DNA from: Lachnospiraceae bacterium
Lineage (GTDB): Bacteria > Bacillota > Clostridia > Lachnospirales > Lachnospiraceae
Direction: 5' to 3'
NCBI GenBank assembly: GCA_024693135.1
Contig: JAILLN010000004.1
Coordinates: forward strand, 1-64,000
DNA length: 64,000 bases
Shown here: in pieces, positions 51,921 to 61,045 of the stretch
How the letters are laid out: every line of letters starts with the position of its first letter
How positions within the stretch are numbered: position 1 is the first letter of the stretch
Program-made: the position numbers and the translations under genes
The notes under the pieces: generated by a model
Database searches by the model: none
What the model saw: the letters and a program-made list of their open reading frames with translations, nothing else
What the model was told of the DNA's origin: nothing

Positions 51921-53507
51921 CTACCGCATGACCTCGGCCCGGTATTCTGTCGGAGTCAGCCCCACGGCCTTCTTAAAGAGGCGGGAGAAGTAATTGGGAT
52001 CGGAATACCCTACCTCTGCGCAGACCTCCTTGATGGAAATGCCGATGTCCTTCATGAGCTCCTTGGCCCGCTCGATCCTGAGGGATGTGAGGTATTCCAA
52101 AAAGGTCTCCCCCGTCTCCTCCCGGAAGAGCCTGGAGAAGTAATACGGGCTCACGTCCACCTGCCCCGATACGTCGTCCAGGGAAATATCCTTCGCATAG
52201 TTTTCCCGGATGTATTTCTTGGCTTCCTCTACCACGCTGTCCAGCTTTTCTTCTTTTTTTGAAGTGATATTGCGGGCCGCATCCCCCATCTTCTGGATGA
52301 ACCAGGACCTCAGCTCCGGGAAGCCCTTCAGTGCCATGAGATCCGGCAGATAGTCCGACCGGTGCATGAAACGGTAGGTCATCCCTCCGGATTCAAAGGC
52401 CAGATGCTCCGCCCAGAGCACAAATTCCAGGCATTTGAGCCTGGCATCGATCAGGGCATCCGGATGGGCCTCCTGCATCCAGCTAAAAAACTGCCCGGCG
52501 GATTCCACCGTGGCATGCACGTCCCCGGCCTGGGCCGCGGCAAAGATCTGCTTTTCCAGAGCGGCGGGATAATCCGGCTCATAGACGCAGCCTACCGGGA
52601 GATCCTTGGCATGAGCCACCTCTGCCTTGGAAAACCGCAGGGCTTCCAGAGCCAGCTTGTAGGAATCTGCGGCAGTCTGGAAGGGCTCCACCGTGCCGAT
52701 GCCGATGCGGCTGGGCATGCCGGTCTTTTCGATGAGCTCCCTCAGGAGGATCTCGCTTTTTTCGATGATGGAGACTCTGGCGCTGTACTCCGTGCTGTCC
52801 TTCCGGGTGGGGAAGTAGCAGATGATCTTATTGGAAAGCAGGGGTCCTACGATGCAATTCAGGCTGCCCTTGATCATCTCCCGGATCTTGGCATAGTCCG
52901 GCTGGATCTTTATGCCTGCCCCCACGGGATTTTCCGACCCCTCCTCGGTACCGGCCACGATCACCATCATGAAGCCATACTCCTCCTCTATGCCTAAGAG
53001 GGTCTTGTATTTCATGAGCTCCGGGGTGTTTTCCTGAAACAGGATGGAATAGATGAAGCCGCTTTCGATCACCGGGGTGATGGTCTCGATCTTTTCCCGG
53101 ATCTGAAGCTCCTGGCGGCGCCTCTCCTTGGCCGAATCGATCTTTTCCATGGCCCGCTCCAGCACGTTCAGGATCATCTCTTTATTGAAGGGCTTATTCA
53201 GGTAATCCATGACACCCAGGTTGATGGCTTCCCTGGCGTAGTCAAACTTATCATAGGCGCTCATGATGATGAAGACCGTATGGTTATTAGTCTTTCGGAT
53301 CTCACGGATGGCTTCGATGCCATTGATCCCGGGCATCTGGATATCCATAAAGGCGATATCCGGGCGGAAGGTCTCCGCCAGCTCGATCACGGCACGGCCT
53401 GTCTTGGCCACCTCTACCTCGCAGGTCTCCCCGAAATGCTTATTGATTATGAATGAAAGGGAATCCGTCACGATCCCTTCATCATCTGCCAGCATGATCC
53501 GATACAT
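51921..53507 (-). CDS. Response regulator, YesN type with AraC DNA-binding domain
   Basis: A 528-residue regulator. The receiver domain (1-120) has DDE at 8-10 and the phosphoacceptor Asp55 in FMDIQMPGINGIEA. A middle domain (about 160-400) of unknown ligand follows, and two AraC-type helix-turn-helix motifs close the C-terminus (DVSGQVDVSPYYFSRLFREE, VCAEVGYSDPNYFSRLFKKA). AAGGAG precedes the ATG and the start overlaps the kinase 3' end by 26 bp. It probably activates the sugar transport genes downstream. Confidence 0.94.
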   Translation of the reverse strand: MYRIMLADDEGIVTDSLSFIINKHFGETCEVEVAKTGRAVIELAETFRPDIAFMDIQMPGINGIEAIREIRKTNNHTVFIIMSAYDKFDYAREAINLGVMDYLNKPFNKEMILNVLERAMEKIDSAKERRRQELQIREKIETITPVIESGFIYSILFQENTPELMKYKTLLGIEEEYGFMMVIVAGTEEGSENPVGAGIKIQPDYAKIREMIKGSLNCIVGPLLSNKIICYFPTRKDSTEYSARVSIIEKSEILLRELIEKTGMPSRIGIGTVEPFQTAADSYKLALEALRFSKAEVAHAKDLPVGCVYEPDYPAALEKQIFAAAQAGDVHATVESAGQFFSWMQEAHPDALIDARLKCLEFVLWAEHLAFESGGMTYRFMHRSDYLPDLMALKGFPELRSWFIQKMGDAARNITSKKEEKLDSVVEEAKKYIRENYAKDISLDDVSGQVDVSPYYFSRLFREETGETFLEYLTSLRIERAKELMKDIGISIKEVCAEVGYSDPNYFSRLFKKAVGLTPTEYRAEVMR

Positions 53508-54813
53508 TTTCCTTCTCCTTCATTTCCTCCGGCAGGGGGATCAGGATATCCACGATGGTGCCCCTGCCCTCGCCCTCACTAAACATCTGCAGCACATCCT
53601 CCCGGTCGTAAAACAGCCTGAGCCTGGACATCACGTTCAGGATCCCCACGCCGTTGCTGTCCTTCATTACCGGGTTCTCTCCCGCATTTCCGGAAAGCAC
53701 CTCCCGGATCCTCTCCTCTGTCATGCCGGCCCCGTTATCCATGACCCGGACCCGGATCAGCTCCGGCAGCCGCTCCACCTTGAGCCGTATGAGCTTTTCC
53801 CGCTCGATATCCCGGATGCCGTAATTCACCGCATTTTCCACCACCGGCTGCAGGATCATGCCGGGCACGGACACATTCACGCATTCCTCGTCGATCTCCT
53901 TCTCAAAATGGATCTCTCCGGAAAACCGCACGTTCAGGATATGGATGTAATTGTCCACCAGGCCGATCTCCTGGGCTAAGGTAGTATCCTTGTCTCCCCG
54001 GTTGATCTTATAGCGGAAGAAGGCCGCCATATTCTGGATATAATCATAGGTCCTGTCCGCTTCCTCCATCATGGCAAGCTGGGCTCCCGCATTCAGGGTA
54101 TTGAAAAGGAAGTGGGGATTGACCTGGGCCTGCAGATATTTGAGCTCCGCATCCTTCAGGTGGGTCTCCATCACGATCTCCCGCTGCCGGACCGGATCCA
54201 TGATGTTTTTGGTCATGACGGCGGTAAGGAACACATTGATGACGGAAGCGACGAGGATCGCCAGCATGGTCACCAGCTCCAGGGAGCGGAAGGAGGCCCT
54301 CAGCACCTCATAGCTTTCGGAATTCAGGCGGAACTGCTCATTATTCAGGCTGTAGATATAGGCATTGATATAGCCGTAGATCTCTCTGGCCCGCTCGAAG
54401 GAGATATTGTACTTTTCCACCACCCGGCCGCGCTTGGCCTGGATGGTCTCCTCCGTCACCTTCAGGTAGGTATCCGACAGATTGCTGATATTCTGGATCA
54501 CGGCCATATTGTCCCCGCGGTATCCCTCCGCCGAGATCTGATCCAGCTTCTCGCGGTATTCCTGCTCCGCATCAAAATACCGCTCCATGGAATCCGTGGA
54601 TTTGGTATTCAGGTATTCCGTCATGGCTTCCTGCACTCTTCCCAGGGAGTCGCTGAGCTCGTTGATGGTGACATTAGTGGAATATACCCGGTTGATCTCA
54701 TTAATGGAGCGGTTGATATAAAGGAAGAGCAGGATATTCACCAGGATGATGATCATGGAGGTGATGGCCGCCAATATGACCATCCTGGACTGGACGGAAA
54801 GCTTCTTAAGCAT
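53482..54813 (-). CDS. Sensor histidine kinase, YesM type
   Basis: A 443-residue kinase with two membrane helices (about 12-33 and 180-200) around an extracytoplasmic helical domain. The phosphoacceptor is His234 in LQAQVNPHFLFNTLNAG (His_kinase family), followed by the HATPase with LQPVVENAVNYGI and VRVMDNGAGM. It partners the response regulator (26-bp overlap) and the tethered binding protein upstream (8-bp overlap), forming a three-component sensor. AAAGGAGGG precedes the ATG. Confidence 0.94.
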   Translation of the reverse strand: MLKKLSVQSRMVILAAITSMIIILVNILLFLYINRSINEINRVYSTNVTINELSDSLGRVQEAMTEYLNTKSTDSMERYFDAEQEYREKLDQISAEGYRGDNMAVIQNISNLSDTYLKVTEETIQAKRGRVVEKYNISFERAREIYGYINAYIYSLNNEQFRLNSESYEVLRASFRSLELVTMLAILVASVINVFLTAVMTKNIMDPVRQREIVMETHLKDAELKYLQAQVNPHFLFNTLNAGAQLAMMEEADRTYDYIQNMAAFFRYKINRGDKDTTLAQEIGLVDNYIHILNVRFSGEIHFEKEIDEECVNVSVPGMILQPVVENAVNYGIRDIEREKLIRLKVERLPELIRVRVMDNGAGMTEERIREVLSGNAGENPVMKDSNGVGILNVMSRLRLFYDREDVLQMFSEGEGRGTIVDILIPLPEEMKEKENVSDHAGR

Positions 54814-55849
54814 CCTCTCCCTCCTTTGTCCCGGGAAGATATGCGTCCACGTTGTCCGAATCGATCACCTCGATATCGGCCTGCATATATTCATTCACAT
54901 AGCCATAGGTATCGTATTCCCTCAAGGCTTCGATACAGTAGGCGCCCATCTGGGAGGTATTGACCGTGACGGTGGCGGAGATGATGCTTTTCTTTATGGC
55001 AGAAAGGATGGTGCCGTTCTCGTAGAAGCCGTAGACGATGGTATCTCCCACCCGGTTATAATCCACCAATGCCTGGCAGACGCAGGTGGTATAGATCTCA
55101 TTCAGGCAGACGATCATGTCCGGCAGGCTCTCGTCCTGCATGATGAGGCCTGAGATGCTCTCCTCCGCCCCAAAGGCTGAAGCATCGGGCACGGCCATGG
55201 TCTTGAGGTCGAAGTAGCGGGAGGCCTCGGAACGCTCGATGGTCTCGCGGATGCCCTGGAAGATGATGTTCTGGCTGGAATCCTCCGCTTCGGGGCTCAT
55301 CAGGATCAGCACGCTCTGGGGATCATCCTTGGCATGCTGCAGGATCCGCTTGCCGTAATTCTGCCCCAGGTCGTAGTAGCCGAAGCCCACGTAGGACTTT
55401 CTCTCTGCCGAGGTGCTGTCGCTTCCCACGGTCACCACGGGGATCCCCTCGCTGTCTGCCCTGTTGATGAGGCCAGTCATCTCCGCGCTGTCATCCGCCT
55501 CCACGATGATCCCGTCTACCTTTGCATCGATGGCGATCTCCATAAGCTCATTCTTATCATAATCCACGGAAAGGTTCTCTCCCATGAGCTCCAGGTAGTC
55601 CCCCTCCCGCTCTGCCCATTCCCTGGCTGATGCATAGACTGCCCGGTAGAGACTGGGCTGGCTCCTGCCGGAAATGAAGGCATAGTGTCTACCCATGCCG
55701 GAAGGCCCGGCTTCCTCCGGGGAATGTACAGATGCTCTCTCCTGATGGGAAAAAACGGACAGTGCTGTGCAGAAGGTCAGGAGCAGCAGGCAGGCCAGTG
55801 CCGCCACGATGATGCTCCGGTTATGATCTTTTTCCGGCTGGCTGACCAA
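54806..55849 (-). CDS. Membrane-tethered periplasmic-binding sensor protein
   Basis: A 347-residue protein with an N-terminal membrane helix (about 13-33, no lipobox Cys) and a Peripla_BP domain: VDGIIVEADDSAEMTGLI, SEGIPVVTVGSDSTSAERKS and SQNIIFQGIRETI. It lies directly upstream of, and overlaps, the histidine kinase, the arrangement of XylFII-type proteins that pass sugar binding to a LytS/YesM kinase. The start is TTG at 55849 with GGAGGAG 8 nt upstream. The ligand is unknown; context suggests a sugar handled by the isomerase or transporter. Confidence 0.88.
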   Translation of the reverse strand: MVSQPEKDHNRSIIVAALACLLLLTFCTALSVFSHQERASVHSPEEAGPSGMGRHYAFISGRSQPSLYRAVYASAREWAEREGDYLELMGENLSVDYDKNELMEIAIDAKVDGIIVEADDSAEMTGLINRADSEGIPVVTVGSDSTSAERKSYVGFGYYDLGQNYGKRILQHAKDDPQSVLILMSPEAEDSSQNIIFQGIRETIERSEASRYFDLKTMAVPDASAFGAEESISGLIMQDESLPDMIVCLNEIYTTCVCQALVDYNRVGDTIVYGFYENGTILSAIKKSIISATVTVNTSQMGAYCIEALREYDTYGYVNEYMQADIEVIDSDNVDAYLPGTKEGEDA

Positions 55850-55867
55850 TTAAGGCTCCTCCCATAC

Positions 55868-55912
55868 AAAAAAATCCCGTGCATCCTTTGGTTTCCTTAT
55901 GATGCACGGGAT
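55868..55912 (-). terminator. Terminator after the isomerase gene
   Basis: ATCCCGTGCATC pairs with GATGCACGGGAT and is followed by TTTTTTT on the minus strand. The sensor genes start about 20 bp later, so they depend on readthrough or a promoter I could not see. Confidence 0.88.
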
Positions 55913-55943
55913 CATTATATCATTATCCGGCCCTGCCTATCAA

Positions 55944-57428
55944 TCAGGCAAAGGGATTCTCTCCGGGATAGCGCATGCCTGCCGGCTGGTTGAAGCCGAT
56001 CTCGGTAGGATCCACGCCGATGTACTTCAGCGTCTCATACAGCGGCTTGCCATAGTGGCCGAACATCACGGCTCCGTGGTGAGGGAAGTTCTTTTCGATC
56101 AGCACATGGCGGTAGAAGCGGCCCATCTCGGGAATGGCGAATACGCCGATGCCGCCGAAGGACTTGGTCGCCACGGGCAGAACCTCGCCCTGTGCCATGT
56201 AGGCGCGGAGCTTATTGTCTGCCGTAGACTGCAAGCGGTAGAAGGTGATGTTGCCGGGTGCAATGTCGCCTTCCAGGGTGCCGTTGGTCACCTCTCTGGG
56301 CAGGTTGCGGGCCATGATCTTCTGATAACGCATCTCGCAGGCCGCCAGCTTGGAGGAGCAGGTATTGCCGCAGTGGAAGCCCATGAAGGTGTCGGTATGC
56401 TTGTAATCGAACTTGCCCTTGATGGACTCGTCGTACATATCCTTCGGCACGGAATTGTTGATGTCCAGAAGGGTGACTGCGTCGTTGGAGATGCAGGTAC
56501 CGATGTACTCGGAAAGGGTGCCGTAGATATCCACCTCGCAGGAAACCGGGATGCCCCTGCCTGTGAGTCTGGAATTCACATAGCAGGGCACGAATTTGAA
56601 CTGGGTCTGGAATGCAGGCCAGCACTTCCCTGCGATGGTCACGTACTTGCGGTAGCCCTTATGCTGCTCGATCCAGTCAAGGAGGGTCAGCTCATACTGG
56701 GCAAGCTTCGGAAGGATCTCCGGAATCTTGTTGCCGACGCCCAGCTCTTTGGCCATGTCGTCCACAACCTCTGCGATCCTCTTGTCGTCTGCATGGTTAT
56801 TGAAGGACTCGAAAAGATCCAGCTCGGAATTCTCTTCGATCTCCACGTCGATATTGTAAAGCTGCTTGATCGGAGCGTTGCAGGCAAGGAAGTTCAGCGG
56901 CCTGGGTCCGAAGGAGATGACCTTGAGATTCTTCAGGCCGTCCACTGCCCGGACCACGGGAAGGAATTCGTTGATCATGGCTGCGCATTCCTCTGCCGTA
57001 CCCACCGGATACTCCGGGATCACGGCCTTGATATTGCGGAGCGCCAGGTTGTAGCTGGCATTCAGCATGCCGCAGTATGCATCGCCCCTGCCGTCAGACA
57101 GGTCGTTCTGGCTTTCTTCTGCCGCCGCGATGAAAAGGGCGGGGCCATCGTAATGCTTTGCCAGCAGGGTCTCGGAGATCTCCGGACCGAAGTTGCCCAG
57201 GTAGACTACGATGCCGTTGCATTCATTCTTTTTGACATCTTCCAGTGCCTGCATCATATGGATCTCGCTCTCCACGATACAGATCGGGCACTCATAGATG
57301 TCCTCTGCGTTATAGGCCTTCTTATAGGCCTCGACCAGTGCCTTGCGGCGGTTCACCGCCAGTGATTCCGGGAAACAGTCGCGGGATACCGCTACGATTC
57401 CGACTTTTGCCTTTGGGACATTCAGCAT
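55944..57428 (-). CDS. L-fucose/L-arabinose isomerase family protein
   Basis: A 494-residue aldose isomerase-fold protein (AraA/FucI-like). Family blocks are KVGIVAVSRDCFPESLAV, IVVYLGNFGPEISETLLAKH, GKCWPAFQTQFKFVPC (N-terminal half) and MGFHCGNTCSSKLAACEMRY, EGDIAPGNITFYRLQ and FPHHGAVMFGHYGKPLYE. Together they indicate a metal-dependent ketol isomerase, but specificity is unclear. It lies just upstream of the sugar-sensing genes, so the substrate is likely the imported sugar. GGAGG precedes the ATG. Confidence 0.87.
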   Translation of the reverse strand: MLNVPKAKVGIVAVSRDCFPESLAVNRRKALVEAYKKAYNAEDIYECPICIVESEIHMMQALEDVKKNECNGIVVYLGNFGPEISETLLAKHYDGPALFIAAAEESQNDLSDGRGDAYCGMLNASYNLALRNIKAVIPEYPVGTAEECAAMINEFLPVVRAVDGLKNLKVISFGPRPLNFLACNAPIKQLYNIDVEIEENSELDLFESFNNHADDKRIAEVVDDMAKELGVGNKIPEILPKLAQYELTLLDWIEQHKGYRKYVTIAGKCWPAFQTQFKFVPCYVNSRLTGRGIPVSCEVDIYGTLSEYIGTCISNDAVTLLDINNSVPKDMYDESIKGKFDYKHTDTFMGFHCGNTCSSKLAACEMRYQKIMARNLPREVTNGTLEGDIAPGNITFYRLQSTADNKLRAYMAQGEVLPVATKSFGGIGVFAIPEMGRFYRHVLIEKNFPHHGAVMFGHYGKPLYETLKYIGVDPTEIGFNQPAGMRYPGENPFA

Positions 57429-57456
57429 TTTTCAATCCTCCGTTTACTTGAAATGG

Positions 57457-57486
57457 GTATTAGAACTGACTTCTTTATTTTATCAA
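57457..57486 (-). promoter_or_regulatory. Possible promoter of the isomerase gene
   Basis: TTGATA (57481-57486), 18-bp spacer, TAATAC (57457-57462) on the minus strand. The -10 is poor. Confidence 0.3.
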
Positions 57487-57900
57487 ATAGAAGGCCTGCC
57501 GTAAAGCAGGAAAAAACCTTAATATCCATTGCAGGAAGCTGCCAAGGCAGACGATGATGAGGGCGGCGGTAAGATGCGGAAGGGTTTTTCCCCGCACATA
57601 CCGGAAGTACAGCAGCCCCGCCAGGAAGGGAAGCCACAGGTAGCCTGCCGGATTCCAGCGGAAGGCATCCACAAAGCGCAAGGAAAGGATGCAGAGGCAG
57701 GAGCGGGTAAGGCCGCAGCCCGGACAGGGGATATGAAGAAGTGCACGGAACGGGCATACTGCTCCCAGCACGATCCGGAACATCACCATCGCGGCTATGG
57801 CGATGAGGATCCCCAGCCCGTATGTGCGGATGTCTCCGGTGATCCGCTCCAGCACCTGCTTAAGACGAGAAGTAATCAAAGTAATCCATGATCCCGGCAT
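57475..57900 (-). CDS. DUF2752 small membrane protein
   Basis: A 141-residue protein with three helices and the DUF2752 motif CPGCGLTRSCLCILSL after the first helix (LGILIAIAAMVMFRIVLGAV). The function of the family is unknown; it is often found near small zinc-ribbon membrane proteins. The N-terminal 15 codons overlap the upstream zinc-ribbon gene by 40 bp with no ribosome site; a GTG at 57855 just after that gene's stop is an alternative start. Confidence 0.78.
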   Translation of the reverse strand: MPGSWITLITSRLKQVLERITGDIRTYGLGILIAIAAMVMFRIVLGAVCPFRALLHIPCPGCGLTRSCLCILSLRFVDAFRWNPAGYLWLPFLAGLLYFRYVRGKTLPHLTAALIIVCLGSFLQWILRFFPALRQAFYLIK

Positions 57901-58156
57901 TGATGGCGACCACTGCCGCTGTGACGGCGAGCACTGCGATGATGACGCCCAGGATGATCATGAAGCAGAAGTAGGAGCGGGCGAAGTTGCGCACGTTTAC
58001 GTTCTGGGCCGTAAAGGAAAATACGATGAGGATGATCAGGCCGACGCACGGGATGGAGAAGAGCATCTCGTATCCGAAGTAGCCCCACATGGTGATGGGT
58101 TCGTACTCCGGTGCTATTTCATTCGGTACTTCGGCTCCGCATCTTGGACAGGTCAT
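57860..58156 (-). CDS. Zinc-ribbon small membrane protein
   Basis: A 98-residue protein. TCPRCGAEVPN at the N-terminus is a half zinc ribbon (one CxxC), followed by two membrane helices (about 28-48 and 63-87). It is the type of small zinc-ribbon/membrane protein common in Clostridia. AAGGAGG lies before the ATG. It is co-directional with DUF2752 and may form a two-protein module. Function unknown. Confidence 0.78.
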   Translation of the reverse strand: MTCPRCGAEVPNEIAPEYEPITMWGYFGYEMLFSIPCVGLIILIVFSFTAQNVNVRNFARSYFCFMIILGVIIAVLAVTAAVVAINAGIMDYFDYFSS

Positions 58157-58177
58157 GGTTGCCTCCTTTGTGCTGGT

Positions 58178-58241
58178 GGTTTTCGGGTGCTATGGGGCTG
58201 CAATTTGGAGATGCCCCGGCTGGTGCGGTTTTCGGGTGCTA
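58178..58241. repeat. 15-bp direct repeat, 49-bp period
   Basis: GGTTTTCGGGTGCTA occurs at 58178-58192 and 58227-58241, in the gap between two small genes; the second overlaps the stop codon of the gene ending at 58239. No known function. Confidence 0.65.
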
Positions 58242-59078
58242 CTGCATGGCGCTGATCTTGAGGGCTCCGTCTTCCAGGGTCATATTCAGGTGGTATGATA
58301 GGTCGTAAGGCCTGGAGAGTCCCCAGTCTGCATTCCGGATGGAAAAGACGCAGGAGGCGTCGCATTCGTAGTCTTTTTCTGAGGTCTTGATGATCTCGAT
58401 GATCTCCATATCGCTGAAGTCGTAGGAGGAGATGCTCTGGCCCCAGTCGTTGACGTAGGATTTCAGGGCATCGTAGAGCTCGGTGTCTTCTTTCAGGAGT
58501 GCCAGCACCGGAGCGCGGTATTCTCCCGTGTTTTTCACCGTGGCGAAGGGGGAGTATGCCCGGATGAAGGCTTCCGCAGCCTCGGCCACCTGCTGTTCTT
58601 CTTCCTCTGTGATGGGCAGCCGCTCTTTTTCTTCCTCCCCGTTTTCTTCCTGGGCAGCTTTTTCCGCGGCTTCTCTCTGGACTTTTGCCCACACGGTCTC
58701 TCCCTCGGCCTCTACCATGGGCTCCGGCCGCTCGGCTTCCCGGATTTCCTTCACCTGGTATTTCTGCCGGCCGAAAAGGGTTTTCCTCCCTGCCGGAATC
58801 AGGATCACCTCTGCCAGCATACGGTTCCCGTCCTGGATCTTGTAGCTCTTCTCTTCGCTCCCGGGAGCGCTGTTTTCGAAGTAATACAGGTCTCCTCCAT
58901 GGTAGCTTTCCATCACGGTCTTCATCACGTTGGAGGGCAGGCATTCTTCATAGTCTTTGATGAAGTACCAGAACCAGCATAGGAGCAGGGCCAGGATGAG
59001 GCAGGATGCCGTAAAGCCGATCAAGGCGCCGATATAAAATTTTGATTCTTTCGGATCTGTGTTTATATTTATCTTCAT
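58239..59078 (-). CDS. Membrane-anchored protein of unknown function
   Basis: A 279-residue protein with one N-terminal membrane helix (about 15-38, IGALIGFTASCLILALLLCW), a Glu-rich linker (about 120-165), and a C-terminal domain (about 165-279) ending YHLNMTLEDGALKISAMQ that resembles NTF2-like or calcium-channel-like extracytoplasmic domains. I do not recognise a catalytic motif. It lies downstream of the phosphodiester glycosidase and upstream of the zinc-ribbon gene. Confidence 0.7.
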   Translation of the reverse strand: MKININTDPKESKFYIGALIGFTASCLILALLLCWFWYFIKDYEECLPSNVMKTVMESYHGGDLYYFENSAPGSEEKSYKIQDGNRMLAEVILIPAGRKTLFGRQKYQVKEIREAERPEPMVEAEGETVWAKVQREAAEKAAQEENGEEEKERLPITEEEEQQVAEAAEAFIRAYSPFATVKNTGEYRAPVLALLKEDTELYDALKSYVNDWGQSISSYDFSDMEIIEIIKTSEKDYECDASCVFSIRNADWGLSRPYDLSYHLNMTLEDGALKISAMQ

Positions 59079-59152
59079 TTTTCTCTGCTGGCGGGATGCA
59101 AGCGCATGCCTTCAGGGGTTCTGCCGGCGGGCGTTGTCTTTCATCGGACGGA

Positions 59153-60190
59153 TCACTTTACCAGGATGGCATCCGGCACCGGGCGGATCCCCACTACTGA
59201 GGATGGGGAATTGATCAGCTCTCCTTTGTAATAAAGTACGGAGGAGGAGCCTCCATCCAGGTTGGCCGCGTTGACCGCCCCGTATTCCAGCATGACGTCC
59301 TCCAGGTCGGATACCGTAGCCCCCAGGGATGCCGGCTGCCGGCCGTCGATCACCAGCATCAATACTGCTCCGTCTCCCCTCTGTCCGATGGCGGACCGGG
59401 GATTGACCCCGCCGCTGCTGCCTGTGGGCACCCGGTCTCCATTGATCACCAGGGCTGGCCCGAAGGCGATCCCCTCCCAGACTCCGGCACTGATGGCCGC
59501 ATCTGCGCTCATGTCTCCCACGATCAGGCGGTGCTCCTGGTCGAATCCGATGATGGTCCGGTAGTTTGAGGGGTGGTTTGAGACCAGCTGCCCCTCCCGG
59601 ATCACCGGCCCCAGGGGAAGTCCTCCCTTGCCGTGGCCCTCCGGATCGTAGAAGCCTCCGGCATTCATGCCGATGATGGACTCGGTGCTTTCTGCCATAT
59701 CCACTACCTTCTGCCCGACTCCGCCCTCGGCAAAGCCCGGGATCATATGGATGCTGACCCGGGACGGATCCTCCACGATGACCATTTTACCCCGGTAGGT
59801 GGCGGTACGGATTTCTTCGATGCGGATCCCGTCCTCTACGGCAAAGGCGTCATCCTCCGGCTCTTCCTCCGGTATTTCTTCGCTTTCTGCTTCTGCGGCC
59901 TCCGGCTCTGCTTTTTTCTTATTTGCGGCGATCTCGATCCCCGTTACATCGGTGACTGCAGTGGGAACCCGGACCTGCCCCCTGGCCAGGATCTCCGCTG
60001 TCTGGCTCTTCGAGAAGTAAATGTCCGGGATGAATTTCAATGCACTGGTCTCCATCACGGTATTCACGAACCGGTCTCTGACGGCTTCGCTTGGACCGTA
60101 GCACAGCACAGTGATCAGACCGAATATCCCGGCCAGGATCCATGCGAGCACCATAAATATGATCAAAAGGATTCTTCGGACGATCCTCAT
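59153..60190 (-). CDS. Phosphodiester glycosidase family protein (NAGPA domain), membrane anchored
   Basis: A 345-residue protein with an N-terminal helix (about 6-32), an acidic linker (about 92-115) and a C-terminal NAGPA domain: IIGMNAGGFYDPEGHGKGG, RSAIGQRGDGAVLMLVIDGR and ANLDGGSSSVLYYKGE, the typical D-G-G-S/T block. NAGPA enzymes cleave GlcNAc-phosphodiesters; bacterial homologs act on exopolysaccharide or wall teichoic acid. It starts 4 bp after the ABC-2 permease gene. Confidence 0.88.
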   Translation of the reverse strand: MRIVRRILLIIFMVLAWILAGIFGLITVLCYGPSEAVRDRFVNTVMETSALKFIPDIYFSKSQTAEILARGQVRVPTAVTDVTGIEIAANKKKAEPEAAEAESEEIPEEEPEDDAFAVEDGIRIEEIRTATYRGKMVIVEDPSRVSIHMIPGFAEGGVGQKVVDMAESTESIIGMNAGGFYDPEGHGKGGLPLGPVIREGQLVSNHPSNYRTIIGFDQEHRLIVGDMSADAAISAGVWEGIAFGPALVINGDRVPTGSSGGVNPRSAIGQRGDGAVLMLVIDGRQPASLGATVSDLEDVMLEYGAVNAANLDGGSSSVLYYKGELINSPSSVVGIRPVPDAILVK

Positions 60191-60193
60191 GGC

Positions 60194-61045
60194 TTACTCC
60201 AGATTCAGGTTTCGTTCCATGCCATAGCGGGTGACCAGGTAGCCCAGGGCACAGATGACCAGGTTGATGATCAGGGTTCCGAACAGGATCCCGTTATACA
60301 CGCTGCGGAAGACTGCTTCGGACGGCATGGTATCTGCCCTCATCAGGCTGAACATGCTTCCTGCGGCAAATATCATGGATCCCGCGATCTGGATCATGAT
60401 ATAGAAGGCCACATACCAAAGGATGGACATCAGCACTTTATGCTTTCCCGAGGTCTGCCCCAGGGATATGGCGGCATAGACTTTGAGGATCTCTGCCACG
60501 GAGTCCACAAGCCATACCAGTATGGTCAGGATGATCGGCAGGACGCCTATATCAAATATGTCGTTCATTTCCTCCACCACCTCGGCCACGTCGAGTATGT
60601 CCGCATTCTCACCGACGGCCACGAAGACAAAGTTGAGGATGGATACGACGGTCAGGAGGGTTTCGCCGAAGATCCAGGTCCAGGCTGTGATCGTCTTGGA
60701 CAGGATGATGTCATGCTTCTGAGCCGGAAGCATCTGGGTCAGGTACCCCTCGTCCCCGTAGCAGCTCTTGAAAAAACGGTATGCCAGGAACCAGACCGTG
60801 CCTACGGCCGCCGCGATCAAGATCAGCACATAGGCCGAGGTGATCATTGCCATAAGGGAATTCATCAGCCCCTCAGAAAAGCCGGCCTCCGAAAGCACGC
60901 CGCTTTCCTGGAGCTTCTCAAATACCCCCAGCCGGAATTTGTAAAACAGTCCCCCGATTATGGTCACGGCCGCTACCGCCGCATAGACAGCGCACATGAT
61001 CTTCCATGTGGCCTTATATTCATGCTTGATCAGCCTCCCCAGCAT
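60194..61045 (-). CDS. ABC-2 type permease
   Basis: A 283-residue permease with six predicted helices and no ATPase motifs, typical of YtrC/BcrB-like exporters. EYKATWKIMCAVYAAVAAVT begins the first helix. It overlaps the 3' end of the ATPase gene by 16 bp. The export substrate is unknown; Firmicute exporters of this type often move antimicrobial peptides or cell-wall components. Confidence 0.82.
   Translation of the reverse strand: MLGRLIKHEYKATWKIMCAVYAAVAAVTIIGGLFYKFRLGVFEKLQESGVLSEAGFSEGLMNSLMAMITSAYVLILIAAAVGTVWFLAYRFFKSCYGDEGYLTQMLPAQKHDIILSKTITAWTWIFGETLLTVVSILNFVFVAVGENADILDVAEVVEEMNDIFDIGVLPIILTILVWLVDSVAEILKVYAAISLGQTSGKHKVLMSILWYVAFYIMIQIAGSMIFAAGSMFSLMRADTMPSEAVFRSVYNGILFGTLIINLVICALGYLVTRYGMERNLNLE

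Noticed and set aside
55899-57365. 488-codon plus-strand ORF
   Set aside because: Antisense to the isomerase gene, which has clear motifs; the antisense product is a low-complexity pattern typical of codon bias.
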